From contig JANXZU010000077.1 of the NCBI GenBank assembly GCA_025355345.1, positions 1-43,460 of the forward strand: a stretch of DNA of 43,460 nt, read 5' to 3'. Of the stretch, positions 37,027-43,104 are shown one piece after another. The DNA is from Syntrophaceae bacterium (lineage in GTDB: Bacteria > Desulfobacterota > Syntrophia > Syntrophales > Smithellaceae). Position 1 is the first letter of the stretch. Every line of letters starts with the position of its first letter. The position numbers and the translations under genes are program-made. The notes beneath the pieces were generated by a model. The model made no database searches and was not told the DNA's origin. It saw nothing but the letters and a program-made list of their open reading frames with translations.

Positions 37027-37992
37027 TTAAGTGGGTGAGTTGATATCTATATTTTCCATTGCCGTTCTTAAATTTGGAGAAATGGATTGCAAGTAAATAT
37101 CAGTAGTTGTGGCCCTTTGATGCCCTAGAAGATATTGAATATCGGTAATTGATACTCCCGCTTCCGCCAGTTTACTGGCTCCATAATGTCGCAAGTTATG
37201 AAAAGTAAATTTCTTAACTTTGGCTTTTCGACAAAGGCAACCCATTAATTTGCTCCGGTATCCGTACTTCTTACCAGTTGTTTTGTAGCAAAAAATATAT
37301 TCGCCGATTTTCGGCGTAGATTCAATTACTTCTTTTAGCGTTTTATTTTTTGGAATCTTTCGCTCCGTGATATCGGAGTTTTTTGCTTTGCGTGTCCGCA
37401 AGATTATGTAATTCTCAAAATCATCCGTCCATTTGAGATTATTGATTTCATTTACTCTGGCTAATGAGTTAATAATCGCTAAAAGATAATTTCTTTGACG
37501 GGGAGTTGCCACAGATAAAACTTTATCAACATCAGCTTTTGGCGGAATATATTTCTTCTCTCTCTTCACTGGATAAAACCGTATTTTCTCTGCCGGATTT
37601 GTGCAGATGTCTCTTTCTACTCCGTGAGAAAATAGGGCTTTAATCTTTCTCAGTGTTCCGTTGGCCAAACTGTTTGACTGCAAAGCCAGCTGCGAAATAT
37701 ATTCCTCGACATCTTCACGGGTAATTTTCTTTTTGTTCCTCCACCGCACTATTAATTTTTCAATGAGCGATTTATTCTCTGTAAAATATTGTCTTGTCCT
37801 CTTTCCCTTAAGGTCTTTCAGGCGGCTCGCGCATAAGGCGATAAAGTCCGAATTCATCTGTTTTAGATTTTTTCGGGTTTCCGCTTCTGCCGCTTTTGCT
37901 TCTTGCTTTGTGAGAAATCCGCTTTCCTGATATCGAACTTTGTTCTTCAAGAAATCGTATCTCCACTTGTCCCGATGACGATAACAAGTCAT
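37027..37992 (-). CDS. Tyrosine recombinase (element integrase)
   Basis: A 321-residue phage-type integrase. The N-terminus (CYRHRDKWRYDFLKNKVRYQ, ESGFLTKQEAKAAEAETR) is an arm-binding domain, a SAM-like core-binding domain follows (about 70-155), and the catalytic domain shows Arg in NSLARVNEINNLKW, H-x-x-R in HNLRHYGASKLAEAG, LGHQRATTTDIYLQ with the nucleophile Tyr. The ATG at 37992, 7 nt after GGAGGTG, is chosen over a TTG two codons earlier. It lies 43 bp from tRNA-Arg and overlaps the excisionase-like gene by 185 bp in another frame. Confidence 0.93.
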   Translation of the reverse strand: MTCYRHRDKWRYDFLKNKVRYQESGFLTKQEAKAAEAETRKNLKQMNSDFIALCASRLKDLKGKRTRQYFTENKSLIEKLIVRWRNKKKITREDVEEYISQLALQSNSLANGTLRKIKALFSHGVERDICTNPAEKIRFYPVKREKKYIPPKADVDKVLSVATPRQRNYLLAIINSLARVNEINNLKWTDDFENYIILRTRKAKNSDITERKIPKNKTLKEVIESTPKIGEYIFCYKTTGKKYGYRSKLMGCLCRKAKVKKFTFHNLRHYGASKLAEAGVSITDIQYLLGHQRATTTDIYLQSISPNLRTAMENIDINSPT

Positions 37993-38149
37993 TTTCAATC
38001 ACCTCCTTTATTTTGGATTCGAATATTTCTTTATCGAAACGGACAACCTTTCCGATTTTAATTCCGCCGAGGAGTTTTCTGTTCTGATAAACAAACCAAA
38101 CTGAGACCCTTAGTATTTTGGAAACTTCTTCGGCTGTTAAAAATTCCAT
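37808..38149 (-). CDS. Excisionase-like helix-turn-helix protein
   Basis: A 113-residue protein. The first 50 residues, MEFLTAEEVSKILRVSVWFV then YQNRKLLGGIKIGKVVRFDK, form the MerR-like DNA-binding fold of small excisionases. AGAGGA precedes the ATG. The last 62 residues are basic and Ser-rich (SGKRISHKARSKSGRSGNPK) and are read from DNA that also codes the start of the integrase in a different frame. Role inferred: directionality factor for excision. Confidence 0.75.
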   Translation of the reverse strand: MEFLTAEEVSKILRVSVWFVYQNRKLLGGIKIGKVVRFDKEIFESKIKEVIENDLLSSSGQVEIRFLEEQSSISGKRISHKARSKSGRSGNPKKSKTDEFGLYRLMREPPERP

Positions 38150-38355
38150 GATTCCTCTGAGGTCGCCCCCAGCCCTCTTGCGAGGGCGGGAGCGTTCATT
38201 GTCCTTTAAGGTTGCGTGCCACTCTTTCGTCAGCAACACGCCGCCAGTGTTTGCCTTACGAAAGTCCTTTTCAGCATCCACCTATTGGTAAGATTATTAC
38301 CAAAGGGTTTTCACCCCGATCTTCAAAGGGGCTACTAGCAAACACCTTTCAGCCA
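38150..38355. other. Region between the ATPase and excisionase-like genes
   Basis: No gene with a credible start. On either strand TTGGTAA-gatta-TTACCAA (about 38284-38302) can form a 7-bp hairpin and ACCCC/GGGGT-type pairing follows at about 38313-38331. An upstream extension of the excisionase frame to 38281 lacks a ribosome binding site. Confidence 0.4.
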
Positions 38356-38532
38356 TCATATTGTCGTGGTGGCTGCTTGGTAGGACTCCGACGCGTCTAT
38401 TGTAAACCACGACGGCTTAATAGCTTTGCGTTGGGGTTCTACCGCTATTGGTGGTTCTCTCGGTATAAAAAATGGCGGCCTCTGGGCCTTAGCCATGCCT
38501 TTGTTTTTCGGTGTCAGATAAACGACATGCTA
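38356..38532 (-). other. In-frame continuation of the ATPase beyond the amber codon
   Basis: After the TAG, 57 sense codons follow to TGA at 38356, beginning HVVYLTPKNKGMAKAQRPPF and ending in SYQAATTI. The basic stretch followed by PPFF resembles the tail of TraD/HerA-like proteins, where an E-K-Y-H type segment leads into a strand and a PPF turn. A TAT or TAC tyrosine codon changed to TAG would explain it. Confidence 0.5.
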
Positions 38533-39480
38533 CTTTTCAATGAACTGTATATCTTGATTGGGAATGTCGAGTTCTCTAGCCACAAAAGCGGCTTCCCTGT
38601 GTCCTAAACGATAGGAAACTATATTGCCGACATTCAACATAACTCTAGCCATCCGTTCTTCTATGACAGCGAAATCCTGTGTAGCGAGAACACATGAAAG
38701 TTTGTACTTTCTGCCTTCTTTTAAAATATCGAACAGCGAAGGATTTACGAAGTTGTGACACTCATCAATGTAAAGCGAAACCGGTTTGTATTCTTTAGGG
38801 CGCGAGTATCTGAAATATGAGTTAATGCCATGCGTAACCAAACTTCCGGCGAACACCATTTTTTCTTTGCTCATTCCATAGGTATCTAAAATAAAAGTTT
38901 GCTTTTTGGCGATTAACTCTCCCCATTCTATAGAGTCATTACCACAGAGAAGTTTTTCCATTCTTTTGTCGTTCAGAAGGAAAGTGAGGCGTGATATGAT
39001 GCCGTCTCTGGTTTCTTTGTCTCCTTGCTGGTTAATGACATAATCCAGGACACTTAAGAGGTTTTTGCGGTTATGGTTAAGACACCACTTAATCGCTTGA
39101 TCGAGGATACCCCTCATCTTAACCGTGAACGATTGGTTGGGCGTGGTAATGGTTACGACTTGATTGATCGCTTCGGCAATCATGTCCGAAATCTGGCTGT
39201 CCGTGTATGGCGCTTTCATCGGGTTAATCGAAATGGGATAATCTTGTGAACAGTATTTTCCTCCGCTAATAGAATGACAATCACGCGCGAGAAAGCCTGA
39301 GGGATCGACTAACACCTTCGCGTTTTTATAGTAATGGTCTTGCTGCCACCAATTGGAGATAGAGGTGCTCTTTCCGGCTCCGCTCTTTCCCATAAGTAGC
39401 ATGTGAAGGTATCTGTCATCAATATAGACAGGAATCATTGTTTCTATATCTATTCCGATTTTTAGTCTGGGTAAGTCCAT
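38530..39480 (-). CDS. HerA/T4CP-like ATPase, ended by an in-frame amber codon
   Basis: A 316-residue P-loop ATPase of the FtsK-HerA superfamily, as found in conjugative coupling proteins. Walker A is LMGKSGAGKSTSISNWW (near residue 32), then KVLVDPSGFLARDCHSI, Walker B VSLYIDECHNFVNPS, and the sensor VLATQDFAVIEERM. The ATG at 39480 follows GGAGGAG; a GTG two codons earlier is the alternative. Translation stops at TAG 38530-38532 directly after DIPNQDIQFIEK, where relatives usually run on with a Tyr or Phe-His segment and a short tail. The same frame stays open past the TAG for 57 codons. So the gene is either freshly broken, read through, or genuinely shorter. It overlaps nothing downstream but touches the 39483 stop of the upstream gene. 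Confidence 0.75.
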   Translation of the reverse strand: MDLPRLKIGIDIETMIPVYIDDRYLHMLLMGKSGAGKSTSISNWWQQDHYYKNAKVLVDPSGFLARDCHSISGGKYCSQDYPISINPMKAPYTDSQISDMIAEAINQVVTITTPNQSFTVKMRGILDQAIKWCLNHNRKNLLSVLDYVINQQGDKETRDGIISRLTFLLNDKRMEKLLCGNDSIEWGELIAKKQTFILDTYGMSKEKMVFAGSLVTHGINSYFRYSRPKEYKPVSLYIDECHNFVNPSLFDILKEGRKYKLSCVLATQDFAVIEERMARVMLNVGNIVSYRLGHREAAFVARELDIPNQDIQFIEK

Positions 39481-39482
39481 AA

Positions 39483-39983
39483 TCACTCCTCCCCGAATTC
39501 ATCTTTGTAATGTTTTGAGCGAACTTTGTAATCCAGTTCAGAGAGTTTAGCTTCGAATCCTACCTGCTGGGCTTGGGCAGTCTTAATATAGATGTCTGCC
39601 TGCTTTTCCTGAATCTCTAACTGCCTTATCTGAACTATCGACTGCCTCTCTTGAGCTTCAAGCATCCGCATAGTTTTCCGATGTTCGAACTCATGGAGAG
39701 TGTCAGCAACTCCGGCGCTGAAAGTTAATAATTTATCAACGACGGCCAACTTATCCTCAACTTGCTCACGAGAGTATCTGGCTAACTCCGCTTCACCTTT
39801 TTTAGCTTTTACCAGCTGTCCAATTTTGATATTCCCGAAAAAAAGACCGATTGTACTTTGGTTAAAATTTAATTGTGGCAATTCAACCGGCATGGCATTG
39901 GAAATAATCTGTGGCAAGCCAGGCATATTGCCGCTAATCAAATCCTGCACAGGATTAATCAATTCGGTTTTCGGCTTTTTCAT
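39483..39983 (-). CDS. Coiled-coil protein of the element, function unknown
   Basis: A 166-residue soluble protein. The first 50 residues are rich in Pro and Asn (LPQIISNAMPVELPQLNFNQ), the rest is predicted by eye to be helical and coiled (HEFEHRKTMRMLEAQERQSI, VQIRQLEIQEKQADIYIKTA). GGAGATGAAAA precedes the ATG. It overlaps the upstream membrane-protein gene by 29 bp and ends next to the ATPase start, so it may be a partner of that ATPase. I do not recognise a family. Confidence 0.6.
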   Translation of the reverse strand: MKKPKTELINPVQDLISGNMPGLPQIISNAMPVELPQLNFNQSTIGLFFGNIKIGQLVKAKKGEAELARYSREQVEDKLAVVDKLLTFSAGVADTLHEFEHRKTMRMLEAQERQSIVQIRQLEIQEKQADIYIKTAQAQQVGFEAKLSELDYKVRSKHYKDEFGEE

Positions 39984-40191
39984 TTTTCATCTCCTTATTT
40001 AGTTCATGAACTTCTTTGTTAATCTGTTTAAAGTAATCGGACCACTTCATTTGCGCTTCGCGTTGCCTGATCACATCCATAGCGGCGGCATATCCCTTGG
40101 ATGTTCCGTACCAGACACCGATACCCCAGCCCAACAAAAGGGCTGACACAATCGCAACGACGATGTACCAATTAATCATTAACCAATTCAT
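39955..40191 (-). CDS. Small one-pass membrane protein of the element
   Basis: 78 residues: one membrane helix (WYIVVAIVSALLLGWGIGVW, residues 8-27) with a glycine-rich face, then a charged helix (FKQINKEVHELNKEMKNEKA). The strong GGAGGAAAT before the ATG supports it. Together with the coiled-coil protein and the transglycosylase it looks like part of an envelope-spanning assembly; the function is unknown. Confidence 0.65.
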   Translation of the reverse strand: MNWLMINWYIVVAIVSALLLGWGIGVWYGTSKGYAAAMDVIRQREAQMKWSDYFKQINKEVHELNKEMKNEKAENRID

Positions 40192-40200
40192 ATTTCCTCC

Positions 40201-40794
40201 TTACAAAAAGTTCCGGTATGTTCCGTTGTTATAAACAACCCATTCACCCCAACCGCGCCTGTCTCGTAATTCCTTCGCCATGCTTATATTCTTCCGCCAA
40301 TCTAAGCGTTCCTTCTCACTCCAACCATGACAATCGTTAATCTGAAAAATCCCTATATCCTTTGAGCCATCCTTGTTTCTGTTTATGGCTTCTGGATTAA
40401 GGCCGGACTCTGCTTTAGCAATGGCTAAGGCAAGAATTCTTTCTTCTCCGAAAATATGGGCTATTTCTTCTTCTATGGAATAATTTGAAAAATCGTATGA
40501 GAGTGGTTCTTGTTTTAGTTCTTCATCTTCATCAAAATCTTCTTCGTCTATTTCATCGTTATACGGTTCAGGTTTTATCTGTTTTATTTGCTCCAGTATC
40601 TTGCTAGCTTCCAACAACTGTGCCCTAGCTTCATTAAGGCTATTCATAGGGTCATTCACAGTTGCTGGTATTGGGACATTAACTGGTTCCGGCGAAGCTA
40701 AAGGTAAATTAGTTTTGGTCACATTATTTGTCGTCAGAGCCATGTAACCGGAAAAAACAAGAATGCTAAGCAGACAGATTATTATAGTTTTCAT
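40201..40794 (-). CDS. Secreted lytic transglycosylase-like (SLT) protein
   Basis: A 197-residue protein that starts at ATG 40794, 8 nt after GGAGGT. It has a signal peptide or anchor (MKTIIICLLSILVFSGYMAL), a Pro-rich and then very acidic linker (NDEIDEEDFDEDEELKQEP), and a lysozyme-like SLT domain at about residues 115-197: LALAIAKAESGLNPEAINRN carries the catalytic Glu, SKDIGIFQINDCHG the substrate-cleft motif. Such enzymes open the peptidoglycan for conjugation machines or phage entry. The start overlaps the lipoprotein stop (ATGA). Confidence 0.82.
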   Translation of the reverse strand: MKTIIICLLSILVFSGYMALTTNNVTKTNLPLASPEPVNVPIPATVNDPMNSLNEARAQLLEASKILEQIKQIKPEPYNDEIDEEDFDEDEELKQEPLSYDFSNYSIEEEIAHIFGEERILALAIAKAESGLNPEAINRNKDGSKDIGIFQINDCHGWSEKERLDWRKNISMAKELRDRRGWGEWVVYNNGTYRNFL

Positions 40795-41033
40795 CTCCAT
40801 TGACCTCCTTCGTATGCCTTCACCTTCTTCGCTTTTTTAACTTTTTTCTGTGGTGCATAAGCAGGCTGCGCTTTAGCGCCTTTTGTATAAACTTGGGCAT
40901 ATGTGGGTGCGGAAGTAGGAGCATAGACAGGTGCGTAAGTGTTGTAAGAATCCCTGATTGTGACAGTAGTCGGCGGGTAATGATAGACAGTGCAGCCGAC
41001 AAACAAAAGACATAGACACAAAGCTATTTTCAT
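40791..41033 (-). CDS. Small lipoprotein of the element
   Basis: 80 residues. The lipobox LFVGC at residues 11-15 ends the signal peptide MKIALCLCLLFVG; the mature part is rich in Tyr, Pro, Ala and Thr (YAPVYAPTSAPTYAQVYTKG) and ends with a Lys-rich segment. GGAGGTG precedes the ATG and its start overlaps the upstream stop by 4 bp. Its place next to the transglycosylase recalls the small lipoproteins (VirB7-like) of type IV secretion systems, which is an analogy only. Confidence 0.72.
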   Translation of the reverse strand: MKIALCLCLLFVGCTVYHYPPTTVTIRDSYNTYAPVYAPTSAPTYAQVYTKGAKAQPAYAPQKKVKKAKKVKAYEGGQWR

Positions 41034-41596
41034 TTTTTCACCTCCTCTAAATAGGAATTGAATTCAAACGCTCCATCGGGAATTTCTTCACCCGATACTA
41101 CGATGTCGTAATGCAAAATCTTGTTGTTAAATAATCTGGAAAGATAATCTTTCGCCTCTGGCCATAACCGCCATGTATGAATTTTGGATTCTAGATAAGT
41201 AGATGTTTCGTTGTTACAAACTTCCAGGACAAAACAGAGTCCCTCGCTTCCTCTTCTTAGGAATATGAGAGAATCGGGCCTGAGAGCTTTTTCCAAAATT
41301 GTATGTTCTCTGGCAATTTTAATTTGGCAGTTAAGTTTGATTATCTCGGCGAGCGCTTTGGTTAATAACTGAGAATGTTCTTTGTATTCGGACTTACAAT
41401 CGGGAAGCTTAAAATATCCTTCGCCCTTAACCAACTTCCCGCTGTCTACTAAAAGGTTAAGAGCTTTGTAGCTGTTGTTAACTGCGGATACACCTTTCGT
41501 CCAAAGACTTCTGTGAGCCATAAGATCGCCGATTATGTGTTTGTCAGCGATAACCAGTTCCTTCATCAACTCATAAATAGTATTTTCGTGTGCCAT
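41030..41596 (-). CDS. Possible replication-relaxation-like protein
   Basis: A 188-residue protein starting at ATG 41596 (MAHENTIYELMKELVIADKH), which has GGAGG 5 nt upstream; a start 21 bp earlier would place the ribosome binding site inside the gene. Residues 1-70 look like a winged helix (two helices, then ALNLLVDSGKLVKGEGYFKL), followed by a mixed alpha/beta domain with DSLIFLRRGSEGLCFVLEVC, where RPDSL...E resembles the P-D...E pattern of PF13814 replication-relaxation proteins that aid plasmid mobilisation. The assignment is tentative. A short paralogue of its first 28 residues lies upstream at 42284-42454. Confidence 0.55.
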   Translation of the reverse strand: MAHENTIYELMKELVIADKHIIGDLMAHRSLWTKGVSAVNNSYKALNLLVDSGKLVKGEGYFKLPDCKSEYKEHSQLLTKALAEIIKLNCQIKIAREHTILEKALRPDSLIFLRRGSEGLCFVLEVCNNETSTYLESKIHTWRLWPEAKDYLSRLFNNKILHYDIVVSGEEIPDGAFEFNSYLEEVKK

Positions 41597-41613
41597 AAAA
41601 TTCCTCCTAGTTG

Positions 41614-42192
41614 TCATATCAAAAGCATCTGCCCATCAATGGCTACTGAGATTTTGCCTTGGTTATATTTACTTTTAAGATACAAAATTGCGGGACCAAC
41701 TGTGTTGAGGCTTTCGCTGAATCTAGGATTCGACGCGGATGATCTGAGGTCAACAATTTCTTCAGTGATTAGTTTTCCCTTATCGTTAATCCAACTGCCG
41801 AGACCACAGTATGCTGAACAACCGCCATATAACTGCGAAAATAGTGCATACAGAAATGCCTTCATCTCACTAGGATCAAATTCATTACCGTCAACATCTC
41901 TCGAAGGAATGATTATGCTGATTGAATGACTGAGAACTTCAATCTGTGATGCCGTTGAAAACAAACCAGACAATTTTTCGGTTTGAATATTGAGATCAAA
42001 TTGGCTCGCAATCTTTGGTAAGCTTGCAGCAGGCGCCGAAATTGATTTGATTTCCTTGGTGACTGACAAAAACTGAAGGCAAAAACGAAAAAGTTTAACT
42101 AAATAGAGGATATTATATAAATGGTGTGCAATTCTCCGCAGATTTGGGGAAACTTGACAAGTGATTGAATATACTATACTTTTTAGCAGCAA
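41614..42192 (-). CDS. Hypothetical protein of the element
   Basis: The open frame runs from a TTG at 42192 to TGA at 41614, but the start is uncertain: no good ribosome binding site is seen and the first 45 codons (LRRIAHHLYNILYLVKLFRF) look less protein-like. The last 110 residues are convincing: a strand SHSISIIIPSRDVDGNEFDP, a helix, then FSQLYGGCSAYCGLGSWIND and KGKLITEEIVDLRS. This layout recalls short alpha/beta proteins found near mobilisation genes, but I cannot name a family. The next gene starts 18 bp later. Confidence 0.55.
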   Translation of the reverse strand: MLLKSIVYSITCQVSPNLRRIAHHLYNILYLVKLFRFCLQFLSVTKEIKSISAPAASLPKIASQFDLNIQTEKLSGLFSTASQIEVLSHSISIIIPSRDVDGNEFDPSEMKAFLYALFSQLYGGCSAYCGLGSWINDKGKLITEEIVDLRSSASNPRFSESLNTVGPAILYLKSKYNQGKISVAIDGQMLLI

Positions 42193-42254
42193 GGTTGTGA
42201 CTCCATTTCACGCCTTGTCGTTGGTCGGCATCTGGTAAATGCCTTCCAACAACC

Positions 42255-42276
42255 GGGCAGCCCGTAACGGCTGCCC
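42255..42276. other. GC-rich hairpin between element genes
   Basis: GGGCAGCC and GGCTGCCC pair perfectly around CGTAAC. It lies 8 bp after the stop of the 56-residue gene. In the direction of the operon no T-run follows, so it may be an attenuator or mRNA-processing hairpin rather than a full terminator. Confidence 0.6.
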
Positions 42277-42283
42277 CTTTAAA

Positions 42284-42454
42284 TTATGACGAACCTCTAA
42301 TTACTCCCTTCGACTGTGAACATACTTCCTTGTGGTTAACTGTTGCCGTTACCGCTATACAAATTTCCTTGTGAGCCATAAGATCGCCGATCACATGCTT
42401 GCAGGCGATAACTAACTGGTTCATAAACTCCATAACTGTCTCTTCGTGGGCCAT
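42284..42454 (-). CDS. 56-residue paralogue of the replication-relaxation-like N-terminus
   Basis: ATG 42454, with AAAGGAGACAAAA upstream, opens 56 codons ending at TAA 42284. The peptide begins MAHEETVMEFMNQLVIACKH; 20 of its first 28 residues equal those of the protein at 41030-41596, after which the two differ completely. It therefore carries the first part of the same putative DNA-binding region without the rest. It is the first gene after the element promoter. It may be a small regulatory protein or the stub of a partial duplication; the good ribosome binding site favours expression. Confidence 0.65.
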   Translation of the reverse strand: MAHEETVMEFMNQLVIACKHVIGDLMAHKEICIAVTATVNHKEVCSQSKGVIRGSS

Positions 42455-42486
42455 TTTTGTCTCCTTTCCGTTCGTATTTAGAATTT

Positions 42487-42515
42487 TTAATATACTTGTC
42501 TGTTCTCGATGTCAA
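42487..42515 (-). promoter_or_regulatory. Promoter of the element operon
   Basis: Minus-strand TTGACA (42510-42515) with TATTAA after 17 bp (42487-42492) or TATATT after 15 bp (42489-42494), about 33 bp before the 56-residue gene. It is divergent from the promoter at 42571. Confidence 0.65.
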
Positions 42516-42546
42516 GCTTTTTGTTCTCTATTGTGCAACAGAATAT

Positions 42547-42567
42547 ATTTAATGTGAGTCATTAAAT
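42547..42567. promoter_or_regulatory. Candidate operator: perfect 8-bp inverted repeat
   Basis: ATTTAATG-tgagt-CATTAAAT, ending 3 bp before the plus-strand -35 box and 31 bp from the minus-strand -35 box. A regulator bound here could control both directions; the product of 42607 is the obvious candidate. Confidence 0.6.
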
Positions 42568-42570
42568 TCC

Positions 42571-42599
42571 TTGACATGACACAATAATGTCCTTATAAG
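42571..42599 (+). promoter_or_regulatory. Consensus promoter giving a leaderless transcript of the 42607 gene
   Basis: TTGACA (42571-42576), exactly 17 bp, TATAAG (42594-42599). The expected start, about 7 bp further, coincides with the ATG at 42607, and no ribosome binding site lies between. Confidence 0.75.
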
Positions 42600-42606
42600 G
42601 CGTTTC

Positions 42607-43104
42607 ATGAGAGAAAATTATAAAGATTTCGAAAAAAGAGAAAAAGAAGATATGTTAAAGATAGCCAGTTTTAGCTTATGGGAGAAACTTACTGTTCGTA
42701 AGGTAAATATATCTCGTGGCACCCTTCAAAGAGCCTATAAATCAAAAAAGGAAGCAAAATTTGAGGGTGATGTTATTGATTATCTTTGTTATGAGTCATT
42801 AAGAGAGTTTGCCACTACCATTGTTATGAACACTCAATTTGTTGATTCAATTAATAAGATGTTTTCATATGCGGATGTCTTTTTAGATGTAAATAAGAAT
42901 ATTTCAGTTCCTATTTATCGCCTTTTAATAAAGGATGAAAATTATCTCGTTAAGGCTTTTGCTTGGTTAGATATCGACACTGACCATGAACTATATATTA
43001 AAACAAAAAAGCTGCTACTAAAAAAGATGAAAAAATACATTACAAAACAATTTAATACTCAACTACTAAAATCTAATAAATCCGATAAGTTAAAGAGTAG
43101 TTAA
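42607..43104 (+). CDS. Possible HTH regulator of the element
   Basis: A 165-residue, Lys-rich, mostly helical protein. Residues 14-47 (MLKIASFSLWEKLTVRKVNI, SRGTLQRAYKSKKEAKFEG) resemble a TetR-type helix-turn-helix, with ISRGTLQRAYKSKKE close to the recognition helix pattern S-x-G-T-x-Y-x-x-F-x-S-K-E, but the first helix is shortened and the match is weak. It is the only plus-strand gene of the element and faces away from the operon across a shared regulatory region, a usual place for a repressor. I cannot name a family with confidence. Confidence 0.5.
   Translation: MRENYKDFEKREKEDMLKIASFSLWEKLTVRKVNISRGTLQRAYKSKKEAKFEGDVIDYLCYESLREFATTIVMNTQFVDSINKMFSYADVFLDVNKNISVPIYRLLIKDENYLVKAFAWLDIDTDHELYIKTKKLLLKKMKKYITKQFNTQLLKSNKSDKLKSS

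Noticed and set aside
38212..38607. A 131-codon plus-strand frame across the end of the element ATPase
   Set aside because: It is antisense to the ATPase tail, rich in Arg, Ser and aromatic residues without any pattern, and has no ribosome binding site.
38530..39480. Pyrrolysine as the reading of the amber codon
   Set aside because: The TAG has no family precedent there and most likely replaces a tyrosine codon; no pyl genes are in the window. Kept only as a remote option in the amber finding.
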